Source: Taudactylus pleione (Eukaryota; Chordata; Amphibia; Anura; Myobatrachidae). From it: a stretch of DNA of 64,000 nucleotides. Positions 45,760 to 58,471 of the stretch are shown here, piece after piece. The notes below the pieces were generated by a model that saw only the letters and a list, made by a program, of their open reading frames with translations, made no database searches and was not told the origin of the DNA. A program made the position numbers and the translations under genes. Location of the stretch: positions 558,001 to 622,000 of the forward strand of contig JAUIMM010000535.1 of NCBI GenBank assembly GCA_031769625.1, in the 5' to 3' direction. The stretch's first letter is position 1, and each line of letters starts with the position of its first letter.

Positions 45760-46308
45760 GGGCCTGATTCAGACCCACTCGCGAGCGGCTGTCCGCTCGC
45801 AAGTGGGTCAATGTTATGCACTGAGCATGCGCACGACGGAGGGAGCTCCGTCGTGCGCATGCGCCAGACGCGACGAGCGAAGGAAAGTCCTTCGCTCGTT
45901 GTGTCCGATCAAAGGGGGCGTGCTGTCAATGTTGATTGACAGCACGTCCCCTTTGGTGGGCGTGCCGGGGGCGTGCCTCCCTGACGGGGGCGTTCCCACG
46001 GGAACGCCTCCCGTCAGAAGCCGGCCCACTGTCATCACTAGTGATGTCAGTGGGAGTGATTTTGGCTCTGATAGAGCCAAATTCACTCCGGAGCTTGCGG
46101 TTGAAAACCTCAACCGCAGGCTCCGGCTCGCAATTTCGATGGTTGCGATGGTCTCGACCATCGCGGCCATCACAAAGCACGCTCGTATAGCCTGTGGGTG
46201 GTGACCCACAGCTATACGAGCGTCCAGGAGGACGCTCCATGAAATTGGAGCCCGGCCCTCATTCAGAGCGTGCGCTCTGCTCAGAGCGTACGGCTCTGAA
46301 TGAGGGCC
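45760..46308. mobile_element. Hairpin-chain MITE, 549-bp family, copy 3
   Basis: The ends GGGCCTGATTCAGAC and GAATGAGGGCC are flanked by TAA (45,757-45,759; 46,309-46,311). It has the same orientation, length and hairpin order as 14,607-15,155, with few differences, which suggests recent spread. Confidence 0.92.
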
Positions 46309-46311
46309 TAA

Positions 46312-46826
46312 ATTCCATAGCCTATTGTATGAATATTGTGGATACAATGGAGAATCTTCTACTCATCAGAGTAACAATAGTTGTTACCTAAATCACCAGG
46401 CACAGCTACTGAAAATCACTACTACACAAAGCTGCATAAATATGATTATGAGGTGTAATGTCAGTATTGTAAACAGTCTTCTGCGTCAACACTCAAAAAG
46501 CTTATGACTAATCATACTAGCCAGTGTGGCCCGGACATGCATGGTGTCACACAGACTGGTGGTGTATGCATGCTACTTGGATGCCACTCGCTCACAATTC
46601 CCCACCACCACTAGGAATTGTGTACATTAAACAACATTCAGATACACCTACCCAGGGCACTAATCCATCTTCTCCATTTAACACACATTGAAATGGAAGC
46701 TGATGCATGCTCACAAATACAAAATAAATTCAAAAATCATAAAAATTAGAATGTGAGTAAACAATTGGCAGTGGATACAACATACACAAAGATAATAGAA
46801 GAAAAAGAGAAAAAAACTCTCAATAT

Positions 46827-46884
<58 letters not shown>

Positions 46885-47327
46885 ACACAAAGAAATAACT
46901 CATAAGACAGGGAAAAGGAGGTGGAGCACAAACAAACAAAAAGAAGATGGAAAATTCAACAGAAAAAAAACAATTTCCTCTGGTGAAAAAGTCAAATCAT
47001 GCTGCAAGATATCACTTTCTGTTGAAGGAATACACAGGTTTTAATTATGTTTGTGCTGTAAATGTCATGCCATTCCCAATTTACTACACTGTTGGCTGTA
47101 ATGTTATTTTAAAAAATACTACCATGCCATTTTTACTAGGTAATGTTTAAAATAAAATCATAAAACACTGTATGACCAAAAATAGCATAAAACAATCTCA
47201 ATATTTAAAAAAATTATGTTAAGAGAATTCAATGCTTTACATTTTATTTTTTAGGGGGTTGGGGGGTAGGCTGAAAAAATTACATAATGTATATTAAAAA
47301 TATTTTTTGATTTGTTGTAAGAATCTT
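46312..47327. other. No gene seen; (GA)n microsatellite
   Basis: (GA)25 lies at 46,832-46,882. The rest shows no coding, repeat or RNA feature I can support. Confidence 0.65.
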
Positions 47328-47985
47328 GGGCCTGATTTAGAGTTGGGAATACAGCAAGAAATAGAAAATAACTGTACGTGGACAAACCATGTTGCAATGC
47401 AAGGGGAACAAATACATAATTTTTTTATGCATATGGGGTAAATACTGGCTGCTTTTGGCTATAGCCCACAAATGCTGGACAGTGTTATTTTTATACTGCA
47501 ATTTAGATTTCAGTTTTTGGACACACCACTCCCAAATTTAAATCTGTCTGCACATTATAAATTTGCCCCACCTGCAGTACAAAATGGTTTTGACCAAGAT
47601 GCAGAGTTACTTGATCTTTCTTAAGCCTCATACACACTGGATGATATATGTGAACGTTTTGAATGATAATGACATCTTTGATCGATATATTGTTCAAATC
47701 ATCCAGTGTGTATGCACTAAGCAATGAATGATGCGCACTTGCACGGGTCGTTAAAGGTATCCCCAATTGTCTGTACATGCAGCTCAATCAGGGGATATCG
47801 TTAATGATACCATGCTGCCGAATGCAGCATGGCCCTGCTCGTCCCCACCATCGTTCATTGTTGCCGGCATTGGCAAGTATCTATGCACTTACCGACGCCG
47901 GCACTGCTGCTGCCGATATCGCTCAATACGCACATTGTCCAGTGTGTACGGGGCTTAACTCTATTCCCAACTCTGAATCAGGCCC
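47328..47985. mobile_element. Harbinger-type MITE with a second MITE nested in it
   Basis: The ends GGGCCTGATTTAGAGTTGGG and CCCAACTCTGAATCAGGCCC are flanked by CTT (47,325-47,327; 47,986-47,988). Without the nested element it is about 325 bp. Confidence 0.88.
47625..47954. mobile_element. piggyBac-type MITE, 330 bp, TTAA duplication
   Basis: TTAA flanks both ends (47,621-47,624; 47,955-47,958). The inverted ends are GCCTCATACACACTGGA and (reverse) GCCCCGTACACACTGGA, continuing a few bases. The TTAA target is the signature of piggyBac elements. It is palindromic overall, with no gene. Confidence 0.85.
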
Positions 47986-48469
47986 CTTGACATTCACCAG
48001 ATGGCTGTACAGTACAGGAGCTGAAGATGAATCCTGCACCATTTGTGGAAGCCCAGGAGTGAACATGTGATTTTGGGTACTTGTAGTGCAAGTGTAGGAC
48101 GATCTGACAATTGCCCTTTATGGACCTTGAAGAAAAGAACAAATTATTGTGCTTATACTATTTTTTTTTAGTTTTTTCTCTTGAAAACAAACAATGATAT
48201 ACTTGGCACTTCATTTACAACAACTTCAGTGGCCCTGGCTGAAGTTCTTTTTTTTTTAGGTGGTACTGCTAACAAACACAATATTTATATTAGAATAAAC
48301 TTGTACTTATTATTAGTACATTGTGTGTGCCTATCTAAGTGCACTAAGAATTGTCACATGTTTGGGTGTAACACATTATTAGTGTTGTATACAGAAAATA
48401 AATTTACACTCACCATGCAGGGTGGCATTTCAGTCATGCACATCAATGCCTTTTATTATGTCCAGTGAT

Positions 48470-48640
48470 ATTATCCCATATTCTAAATACTTCATTTGAA
48501 AGGAATGGGCCACACCAGTCCTCCGTGATACCCTCACATTTCTCTTAATGTCCAATAAATGCTTCCTACGGTGATCCACAGTATCCTTGAAATTACCTAC
48601 AGACTTCACAGCCTGCACTGCCACTAACACCGGGGCCAGT
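48470..48640 (-). pseudogene. Possible Myb/SANT-like remnant
   Basis: Minus-strand reading: LVAVQAVKSVGNFKDTVDHR, RKHLLDIKRNVRVSRRTGVA. The pattern (hydrophobic helix, then R-K-x-L-x-DIKRNVR) resembles helix 3 of the Myb/SANT-like proteins of Harbinger elements. No ends or partner transposase were found, so it could be an isolated exon. Weakly supported. Confidence 0.35.
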
Positions 48641-48649
48641 TCTAGACCT

Positions 48650-49170
48650 TGTGGAGTTCAGGCGAATGTTCCCTTGGCACCCCTCCCCCCCAAAAAAGCC
48701 TGAAAAATCAAAGTGAGTGTACTAGTGCGCATGCTCCTGAAAAAGTGGTGTGGTTTAATGACATGCCCTCTGTTCATCATTCTAAAGGGCATGCCCAGTA
48801 GAAAGTGGATTCACTGACGCAGTGTGCTGCTGCTCCATCCTCTCTTGTGGCCACTCCCACAATTGCATGCGCGATGACGCCCAGCACCATCGGTTTTCTG
48901 GGAGACTGGAAGAGATAGGTAAAAGCAGAACAGTTTTTGAATATGGGGCAGCCGGAGTTTGTAGGTTATGCCACACAGAGCCAATCACGTTATACCACAC
49001 AGAACCCATTCATATTATGCACACAGTAGTACTCTTTATACACATTATGCCATACAGTAGTACTCCTTATACACATTATGCTACACAGTAATGCCTCCTA
49101 CATATTATGCCACACAGTAATGCCCCTTATACATTATGCCACACTAAGTAATGCCCCATTGTGTAGAATG
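48650..49170. repeat. Repeat with 28-bp minisatellite
   Basis: At 48,985-49,160 there are about six units with CACATTATGCCACACAGTA and ATGCCCCTTATA. Upstream GGGGCCAGTTCTAGACC resembles hAT-type MITE ends, but the matching partner end was not located. Confidence 0.55.
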
Positions 49171-49472
49171 GGTCAGGTGTCTGCGCAGATTCCTGATCAT
49201 CAACTGCTGATTAAGGCCCATAGTGTAGTCCTATTTGGTTATAAAGTATCTCTTCCAGCAATAACAACTCCACATTTAAAGGTTGCAACTAATGTAACAA
49301 TTTTACACTGATATATGTGACCTCAGGTCTGCTCATGTAGGCTGTTAGTAAGCACAAATATCACTCTCTGAGTTCATTCCCCACCAGTATTTAGCTACAT
49401 GCTAGTATGCTATGTTTTATTTAGTATAAACCCTTTCAGACTGAATCATTTCTGGTATGTCACATTAAACGA

Positions 49473-49975
49473 GATGCAGTTCATTTACTGGTGTCTGGAA
49501 TGCTGGATGTTGGAATCCCGATGCTGGAAGCCCGACACTATACTAAAGATAGGTGTCTAAATACCAACGCCTATCTTTAGCCAGATGCCGAAATCCCAAA
49601 TGAAGGTGAGTGGGGACTGTTAGCTGTGAGCCATGGGGGGGGTTAAATCAGAGGGGACTTAGGGTTAGGCCCCCTCTGGAGAGGGTTAGGGTTAGGCACC
49701 ACTGGGGGGGAGGTTCGGGTTAGCCACCCTCATGGGGTGTTAGGTTTAGGGTGTGGGAAGGGGGGGTTAGGGTTAGGCATCACCAGGGGGAGGTTAGGTT
49801 TAGGCACCACTAAGGGAGGGTTAGGTTTAGGGGAGAAGGGAAGGTTAGGGTACTTACCAGCCCCAGTCAGGATCCTGATGGTTCGGGCTTCCAGCATCGG
49901 TATTTAATCCACCAGCAATACATCCGGCAGTATTACATACCGATTCCCATTAAACACATTTCTTAGCAGTCACAT
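49473..49975. repeat. Interspersed repeat with TTAGGG-like minisatellite, copy 1
   Basis: It begins GATGCAGTTCATTTACTGG, then a palindromic GATAGGTGTCTAAATACC and GCCTATCTTTAGCC. An array follows of about 25-30-bp units of GGGTTAGGGTTAGGCACCAC with GGGGGGAG (about 49,640-49,850). A related copy starts at 53,423. The array is a minisatellite unit, not true telomere repeat. Confidence 0.75.
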
Positions 49976-50063
49976 TATATAATTATAGCAGTGTGTCCCA
50001 TAGGCAGCTAGAAAAGTTGACATATGCTTTGCAGGGATACTATGTCAGGGCAAATAAAAAAAT

Positions 50064-50065
<2 letters not shown>

Positions 50066-50098
<33 letters not shown>

Positions 50099-50409
50099 CT
50101 CTGCTGCATATATAAGTGTCAGAGACAATCGCTCGATCAGGCTCTTCCCAACCTTGCAGAGCTTCAAACGTACACTGAAAACCCAAAGCATACCCTGTTC
50201 AACAAAGCATTCCCTTCCACCACATATAACCGTGTCACCAAGTCTCTGTTCCTCCTGCCTCAGCCATCTCTACCTCACCTACATCCTGCACTCAGGTCCC
50301 CCTCTACACACTCATGCCTCATGTCATCTGTCTTTCTCCCCTCTCCCCTAGATTGTAAGCTCCAAGGAGCAGGGTCCATCTCCCCACTGTCTCACAGCCT
50401 TAATAAAAC

Positions 50410-50459
<50 letters not shown>

Positions 50460-50462
50460 TAA
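50066..50462 (+). repeat. L2-type LINE 3' end with AAT tail
   Basis: After a TA run, 50,100-50,410 reads like an L2/CR1-group 3' end (CAGAGCTTCAAACGTACACT, CTAGATTGTAAGCTCC, AAGGAGCAGGG). It ends in CTTAATAAAACTT and (AAT)16 at 50,411-50,459. Such microsatellite tails mark the 3' end of these elements. Confidence 0.65.
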
Positions 50463-51010
50463 ATCTGTAAAAGAGGTTGGTGCATATGTATTCTTCCCTG
50501 CTGGTATGTGGATCTGTGTAATATGCATTGCATGGTAAAGCATTAGCAAGGGAACATCTTTTGGGGAAACCTTTTGCAACTTATATATTCCACAAAATGT
50601 GTCTTAACACACTACACATGTGTACTAAATTACCGTACGCATACAGCTCCAGTCACATTTAGCACTTAAGACTCCTTGCACAAAAGGGGCAGAAATGGGG
50701 GTGGAATGGAGCAAGTATGTGTTCATGCAAAATGCAAATGCATTCCATGACACATATGCATCTGTTTGGAGGCACATCACCTGCAGGTGCTTGACCCCTA
50801 ATCCAAGTTGCAAACTAATGATGATGTCAGCTGGCAGTTGAATCTTATTAGCTGAATGTCTTGTAATCCCTCCTATATATGATGAGAAAAAAATGGGAAA
50901 GGGAGAAGAAAAGGATGAAAAACACTGCACTGATCTAGAGTGTAAATACATGTATGGAATTTACTATTGATGCTATAGCCACCTCTGAGAAGTAATAAGG
51001 TAATGTAAAA
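50463..51010. other. No gene seen
   Basis: Nothing recognisable beyond short open frames. Confidence 0.6.
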
Positions 51011-51044
51011 CCAACAATAATGAGGGTGGAGGTGCTACCCAGCG

Positions 51045-53232
51045 CTAATACATAGGGATCAGAAAAAGACAGGGCATCAGTCCTAGAACTTCTACCCAAG
51101 AACTCTAAAAGGGGTGCACTCTAATAGCCGAAATCACATGAATAAAATATAACTTTTATTGATATCTACAATAAACCAAGTATAAAAAAGACTAACATGA
51201 ATATCATTCTGTATCTAACAGAAAAATCTCGGTTATAATAACCTAGATAAGGTAGGCGAAATATAGAAAAACATATAATAGACAATACAACATCAAACAT
51301 GTTTAACAATGATAAAAAAACACCAGGTCAGAAGATGTTGGCAAGTTGCATCTAGTAAGAAAATGTCACATAGCAACCTAATGTGATGTCTTAATAGGAT
51401 CGTGACAGAAAAATGAATAGGTAAGTAGGGGTATAAGATCCAATACTAGGCTCTGCTGCTCCTTTCACTCTAAAAAGTGGAGGAAGCGGTGTGAGAGATC
51501 TGCTAGTCTGGTAACCTCTAAGGAAAAATAGTCAACAGTGGTCCTAGTCATCAACCCCAATTACTGCTATTGGTTGTCTTACCAAATGCTATAGGACAAA
51601 AAATGAGTGAATCATTAGGTTGGTATGAGGGCCACTGGGAAAATATAGAGAGGGTGTATAGGTGTGATGACAGTTCATGTAAGCGATTAGTCTATCAGAT
51701 GCAAATCATCAAAGGATAAGATATAACACCAATGTTATGGTTACCTGAAAAATAAGATAAACAGGGACTAAAGATTCCGCCACTAGGCTCTGCTGCTCGG
51801 TCTCATACACTTTTGTAGAGGAGGAGTAGTGATAGATCTGCTAGTGAGGTAGTCCCATGAAAATATAGTCAAGAGCGGTTTTAGTATTCAACCCCAATTT
51901 CTGCTGTTGGTTCTCATAAAACAAGGCCTTGGACAACCAATGAGAGAATCATTAGGTTGGTGAAAAACCACTGGAAATGTAGAAATAAATGCTGTTTAAT
52001 GGTTGCTATCATTGGATTCTTCAATATCAATAATCATCATATGAAGCCATATATTGAAAAGATGTACTGTAACATGGAACAAGCAGTAATACTGACACCA
52101 TCTCCTTTAACTCAAATAGATAATGGTATAGATACCCAGTAGTAATCCATGAGTAAAGTGTCTAGCATACACTCTTCGTATAGACAATACAAAAAGGAAT
52201 TGATGGCATCATAAATAACCAAACAGTATTCTTATGCATATAATGTCAAGTGAAAAGACCAACAGGTTTGTTATTGCTATACCAGCAATAGTCTATATCA
52301 ATGATGATTTCTGCTTCATTGGGTACATGCATAAATAAATGACAAGCAATAGGTAATACAATACGTTATAGCAGTAATGTGATTAATACCATATCAACTG
52401 TGTCTGGAAAAATAGACACTAAATACTAAAACCGCTCTTGACTCTATTTTCATGGGACTACCACACTAGCAGATCTCTTACTCATTCTCCTCTACAAAAG
52501 TGTATGAGACCGAGCAGCAGAGCCTAGTGGCGGAATCTTTAGTCCCTGTTTATCTTATTTTTCAGGTAACCATAACATTGGTGTTATATCTTATCCTTTG
52601 ATGATTTGCATCTGAGAGACTAATCGCTTACATGAACTGTCATCACACCTATACATCCTCTCTATATTTTCCCAGTGGCCCTCATACCAACCTAATGATT
52701 CACTCATTTTTTGTCCTATACCATTTGGTAAGACAACCAATAGCAGTAATTGGGGTTGATGACTAGGACCACTGTTGACTAGGTTACCAGACAAGCAGAT
52801 CTCTCACTCCACTTCCTCCACTTTTTAGTGTGAAAGGAGCGGTATTGGATCTTATACCCCTACTTACCTATTCATTTTTCTGTCATGATCCTATTAGGAC
52901 ATCACATTAGGTTGCTATGTGACATTTTCTTACTAGATGCAACTTGCCAACATCTTCTGACCTGGTGTTTTTTATTAATGTTATACATGTTTGATGTATT
53001 GTCTATTATAGGTTTCTCTATATTTCGCCTACCTTATCTAGGTTATTATAACCAAGATTTTTCTGTTAGATACAGAATGATATTCATGTTAGTCTTTTTT
53101 AAACTTGGTTTATTGTAGATATCAATAAAATTAATATTTTATTCATGTGATTTTGGCTGTTAGAGTGCACCCCTTTTAGAGTTCTTGGGTTGAAGTTCTA
53201 GGACTGATACCCTGTCTTTTTCTGATCCCTCC
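51045..53232. repeat. Foldback element with about 850-bp arms
   Basis: Bases 51,045-51,900 are the inverted repeat of about 52,430-53,232 (GGGATCAGAAAAAGACAGGG at one end, CCTGTCTTTTTCTGATCCC at the other). By eye they are over 90% alike in many stretches. Within each arm a unit of about 345 bp is partly duplicated (ACTAGGCTCTGCTGCTC at 51,450 and 51,785). The 530-bp centre has no readable protein. It could be a large non-autonomous foldback transposon or an inverted duplication. Confidence 0.85.
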
Positions 53233-53422
53233 CATATATGCTAATATTCTCATAATGTTGCTGCAATCTACTAAATAAACCTGAAAGTGAAATAAAAAAT
53301 ATAGTATTTTAATAATCGGTTACTGATCATAAAAGCTCAAAGCTTACAGCAATACAAATATATGTAAAACTAAAAACACACATTGAATAAAACATATGAC
53401 GAATGAAACAATGTTTCTCTAA

Positions 53423-54395
53423 GATGCAGTTCATTTACGGGTGTCCGGAAAGTCGGACGTTAGAATCATGATGCTGTAAGCCCGACTCTGTACTAAATAT
53501 AGGCGTCTAAATACTGATGCCTATCTTTATCCAGATGCCGAAATCCCAATGCCCAACAACCCAAACAAAGGTAAAAAGGTAAACAGGGACTGTTAGTTGT
53601 TAGCCACAGGGGTGGAGGGTTAGTTTCAGGCACCCATGGGGGGACTTAGGGTTAGGCACTCCCCCGGGGAGGGTTAGAGATAGGCTAGGGGGGATCGGTA
53701 TGGAACACCGCCGGACGCCGGAAGACTGGCATCAGTGAAGATCCTGACAGCAATTTTGGAAAGTACTAACTAAACTAACCTCCCCCTAACCCTCCTTTAG
53801 GGGTGCCTAACCCTAACCTCCCCCCCAAGTGCCTAACCCTAACCTCCCCCCCAAGTGCCTAAACCTAACCCCCCCTTCCCCTGCAGCCTAAACCTTAGTC
53901 TCCAGGGGGGTGCCTAACCCTAACCCCCCCCCGAGGGTGCCTAACCCTAAGCCCCCATTACCCTAGCCTAAACCTAACCTCCCATGGGGGTGCCTAACCC
54001 TCTGTCCCCCCCGGGAGCCCCTAACCTTACCCTCCCCTGCACAGCTGTCCACACCCTGCGACCGGCTTACCTTCGATCGGTATGCCAAGCATTGGGCTCC
54101 CAGCGTAGGTTATATGACAGGTGTCAGGATTTCAATGCCTGACATTAGACACCTGCCAGGAGTAGACAGTCGGGAAGCCGGCAGTTGGCATTCTGACCGT
54201 CGGCTTCCTGACTGCATCCCGGCTAGGGGAAGAGGGGGTTACGGTTAGGCACCACTGGGGGGAGGTAAGGGTTAGGCACCCCCCTGGGAGGGTTAGGTTT
54301 AGGTGAGGGAAGGGGGGGTCTGGGTTAGGCATCACCAGGGGGAGCTTAGGGTTAGGCGCCAACGGTTGAAGGTTAGGGTTATGATTATTCCCAGG
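53423..54395. repeat. TTAGGG-like minisatellite repeat, copy 2, with inverted arrays
   Basis: It starts like copy 1 (GATGCAGTTCATTTACGGG). Forward GGGTTAGG units lie at 53,610-53,690, reverse CCTAACCCTAACCTCCCC units at 53,765-54,040, and forward units again at 54,230-54,385. A hairpin (AGTCGGGAAGCCGGCAG with its partner) sits at 54,158-54,212. Confidence 0.75.
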
Positions 54396-57300
54396 ATTGC
54401 TACTTAATAAGAGAAACAATGTTTCATTCTTCAAATGTTTGATTCAATGTGTGTTTTTACATATATTTGTATTGCTGTAATCTTTGAGCTTTTTATTTAC
54501 ATTCCTTCTTGTGCACCTCCTTTCAAAAGCAGACAAATTATCCCAATGATTTCATATCACAGAAAACTTCAAAATGTACCTTATGTTTTAACCACAAACT
54601 CAACATGGGGGCCTCAATTCAATGAAACAATGAAAGAGCATAGAATAAATCAATTTATTTATTATAATCTCTTCTCCTAAAGGTGTACAATATAGAAGAA
54701 TACTTTCAAGAAATTGGTCATGTTATATTGAAGTCCAAGTTTATGGGTAGGATTCTCTGCGGTTATTGTAAGTAAACTGCAATATTTAATTCAATCTATT
54801 TTCCACTGGCAATGACGTAGGTTGTTGAGAGCCAAGCAGTAGACTAGACAATTTACATCAATATCTTTTTGTATATGACACAGCACCATATATGTATCTC
54901 CAAGTGGCCAGAATATGTAGCAACAAAATAACAAAAAACTTTCATTTCTAACTCAAATAAAATAGTCCAGCAAGATTAATGGCACAAAAATGGTTCAACA
55001 CCCAATAAAGATCACTCACTCTTTTCAAAAATGTTACCGATGCTGTTAACATTTTACTGATGAAAAAAGAGAATTAGTTTGTTAAAATTTGGAACTCCAA
55101 AGACAAAAGAATTTCAAACATGTTGGCAAGCTTTATCTTAATCAACAGAAAGAATATAGAACAAATACTAGGGGTTTAACCACAACAAGTCTAACAATCC
55201 CCTCCCCATCCTAATGGAGCTATAATCACTCTTCTTGGAGCTCGGATTTCACTGAAGGATATTGATCCTCTTCATTCCTTTGCCACCAAGTGCTATGGTA
55301 ACCTGCTATTGAAAGGCACACAGGGCACAGATGTCCACAGAGACTTGCAGTTACAACCAACTATTACTAACAGCAATTCTAGACTGGTCCAACAGGAAAC
55401 TTATCTCTTTGACAGCATTTCCCTACTACTTAGAATCTTCTACTGGGAGAAACTCCCTTATATTAGCAATCTGGTTCCCATGGTGTAGGACTTACCACAA
55501 AGAAGTCCTTAGACAGAAGTCTCTCTAGATTGGGAGCTGCACAGCACAGGGGTCATCACCGCCTACCTCTTCTGCTTCATTTAGTCAGAAGGCCCCATGC
55601 TGTACTGGGCTCCAGGATGTCTGCTTGACTAAAATGTTAAACAATGCAACCCTTATTTTCCATGCAACAATGCAGGATTGAGCCTTTATCTGGGCATCTA
55701 GGGCCTCTTTAACCTTTTACAGGTTCCAGTGGCCTCCAGCTGACTAGCAGCTGACTGACAACTAATAGTCCCATAATAGTATTGCCAGCTGTCAGTGCTA
55801 TTCCCAAATTACAATATTTCTTCTAGAGGGCATTGTACAAATTACATTAAAACATAGAAAACCCACCAAGTCTCAATATGTGTTATAATATACAGTAAAA
55901 TACATATTGACACTACTGTACCATACACTGTTACAAACAGTACTCAGGCAATATAACTTGTGGAGATGTCAAGTGTGCCTAAACTTTATTGTCAATCGGC
56001 CAAGCACCCTGCTCTTACCAAAGATATGTGAACAAAGAGGCATATGTTAAAATGTACAAACAAAGGTATTGTGTAACTTGTGTTTCCAGATTCAGCAGCT
56101 CAGGTCCGACCCAGGAGCTGTAAGCAGGCTCTCTCCTGGTGGCCTGTGTGGCTTGACTCTCTGGGGTTCTTTTCCTTGCACCACATATAGGTGTGATCAC
56201 CCAGAACAGACCTGTCTATTGCCCGCTCACTACCCAGGAGTTATCCAGCCTCCACATGCACTTATATTGGCAGTTGCAGTCTTCTGGGGTTCCCGCTTGT
56301 CATTGATCGCAGTGCAGCTTGGAGGGACAATTTTGCAACCAGATTGAACCTAGGAGGGATGACCACTGGATGACTGCTGAAGCTAATGCTCCCAGGTATA
56401 ACATCCATCACCTCATGCTCGTTAACAGTGCCTACTTCCCAGGTCTCTTTTGGTACACTAGAATTTCCTAAGGGATTTTTTATATCTTTACTTATTGTTA
56501 ATAAATCACTTATACTGTTTTACACAATTAGAGGACGTTTGTCTTATGGTTATTTTGGTGGTTTCCCCCTTGCTTGATGTGGATTATAGGGCTGTCTACA
56601 GCATTACCTAAAGTCCAATCCAGAAGTAGGTGAAGGTATAAAGATACCTTTATATGTACTTTCTTCATCTTTAAAAGGTGAGCAATACCCTGGAGACCAG
56701 ATCTTCACCTTTTTTATAAGACATCATTGCGAATATATACCATTTGTTTGTTTTTATTTACTTTTATTTTTTCTTCTATACAAGAAAAATATTCTATATA
56801 TCAGCGCTTGGTGGCCTTCCTCCATTTGTTGTATGTATACCATAAAATGTGTCAAAGTCTACATAAGAAGCAGCTGTTGGGTGCATCCTACAGTTATGGA
56901 AGCTCTTACTGTACATAAAGGAGCAAACCCACATACAATTAATTTTTTAATAGCAAGTTAAGTACCTATCAAGCAAGCATCTTATCCTCACCCCTGGAAT
57001 TTATTATTTCTTTCAACAATGCTATCTGTGCCTGATTAACCAGAGGACACTAAACTGTTGTTGAACGCAGATTTCCTATTATCTGTACATGTCAGACACC
57101 TCATGCTGGATTTACATTTTAGCAAGGACAGAATTGCAAAGCTGCTAGTGTATTGCTTTGCAATTCCATCCACTGCTGAATCAGGCCCTCTGTCTGCAAA
57201 GAGCTACAGGGGGCAGAAGGAGGGGGATTAGCCTTGTGATTTCAGTAGCCATTGTAGTCACAAAACAGCATATACAATCTGAAGATTTGCTAATCAGAAA

Positions 57301-57600
57301 TATCAGACAAAACAAACATAGCAAGGATAAAAGGAAATGACCAAGATGATAGCCTGCAACAGTGTTTTGTTTTTATTTTTTAAAAACAAACCTATTTTTT
57401 TCATGGGATTGCTGCTTTAACTTATACTTGTAGACACCAAATCTGTTTCACTAGGCACCAAAAGACCACCTGCATTTTACATGTAGCTTTCATGGACACA
57501 TTTGTTTAACACATTTTTACTTATATCCCCCGATTTTCTCTTTCTCTATAACTAGCAACCCTCCCCAGCTTCACATGGGAGAAATTTTGAATTTACAGCC
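54396..57600. other. No gene seen
   Basis: About 3.2 kb of mostly unique-looking sequence has only short open frames. At 57,170-57,190, CTGCTGAATCAGGCCCTCTG looks like a lone Harbinger MITE end. No host exon, splice pattern or RNA gene could be supported. Confidence 0.55.
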
Positions 57601-57603
57601 ATA

Positions 57604-58361
57604 AGGCCGTATTCAATTAGAGTCGAAATGCCGTTTTCAGCTACAAAGTATCACGAGTGACGTCATTTCGCCATGCGAAAAGTTTCATCTGTAATCAATT
57701 CCGAAGACTTTTTGCCGGTGCGGAAACTCAATGCAATGGAACCAGCGAAAAAGTTTGCCCTATGAATAGGTGTCGAAAAAAAGCGCAGAATTGGGATTTT
57801 GGGGTGCAAACTTCGGAAAACCCCCCTGCACCCTTGGGACAGTCCCCCAAAGGTAAACTGCGTCAAAAAAGTTAAAAAATACTTTAGATCACCCCAAAAA
57901 AGTACTTTCATTTTGGGGGTGAGAATGTCCAAAGTTGGGGGACCCATTTAAAAACTAGCGAAATAGAGTCCCAAGTATGCCCCAGGTGTTTTTAAGTTTG
58001 CAGGTGGTTGTGGAAGATGGATTTTTTACATTTTTCAAAACTTCACTTTAGCAATTTTAAAATATCCTAACACCCATTGCCACATACCAAAAATGTGCTG
58101 GGACTACTTATTTTCTGCTAAAAAAAAACTGCTAAATGCTATTCCTCACCACTTCTGCAAAGATGCTAATTAGCAGCTATTGAGAGTATTTAAGTACCCC
58201 AAATATCTTCAGAAGGCCTATTTGGGGGTATCTATAGTGATCCCCAATGTCAGTGCATCTTTTGGGGGGTATCAGGCTGATTTCCCCAAATCTGACAGCA
58301 CTTGTCACCTGTTTGTGTTTCGCCGCCTCCCGTTTTCACCGATCTCTAATTGAATACGGGG
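57604..58361. mobile_element. MITE with ends CCGTATTCAATTAGAG, ATA duplication
   Basis: The left end AGGCCGTATTCAATTAGAG and the right end (reverse) CCCCGTATTCAATTAGAG are flanked by ATA (57,601-57,603; 58,362-58,364). The 3-bp duplication suggests the PIF/Harbinger group. A further similar end (CTAATTGAATATGCCCC) at 58,454-58,470 suggests a second, overlapping copy. Confidence 0.65.
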
Positions 58362-58471
58362 ATAAGCGGGGACAAGCGCGATACTTTTTTCGCATGGAAA
58401 CCAGCGATGTCGGCAAAAAGTCTGGCATGCAAAAAGTACAGGACTATTTGCATCTAATTGAATATGCCCCA

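Noticed and set aside
49640..49850. Interstitial telomere tract
   Set aside because: Units are 25-30 bp with GGCACCAC interspersed, so this is a minisatellite and not (TTAGGG)n.
54132..54434. Pro-rich open frame
   Set aside because: Antisense translation of the GGGTTAGG minisatellite.
56015..56347. Possible host exon with Cys/Leu-rich frame of 92 residues
   Set aside because: No splice pattern, no recognisable domain, and an opposing frame of similar length. Not supportable.
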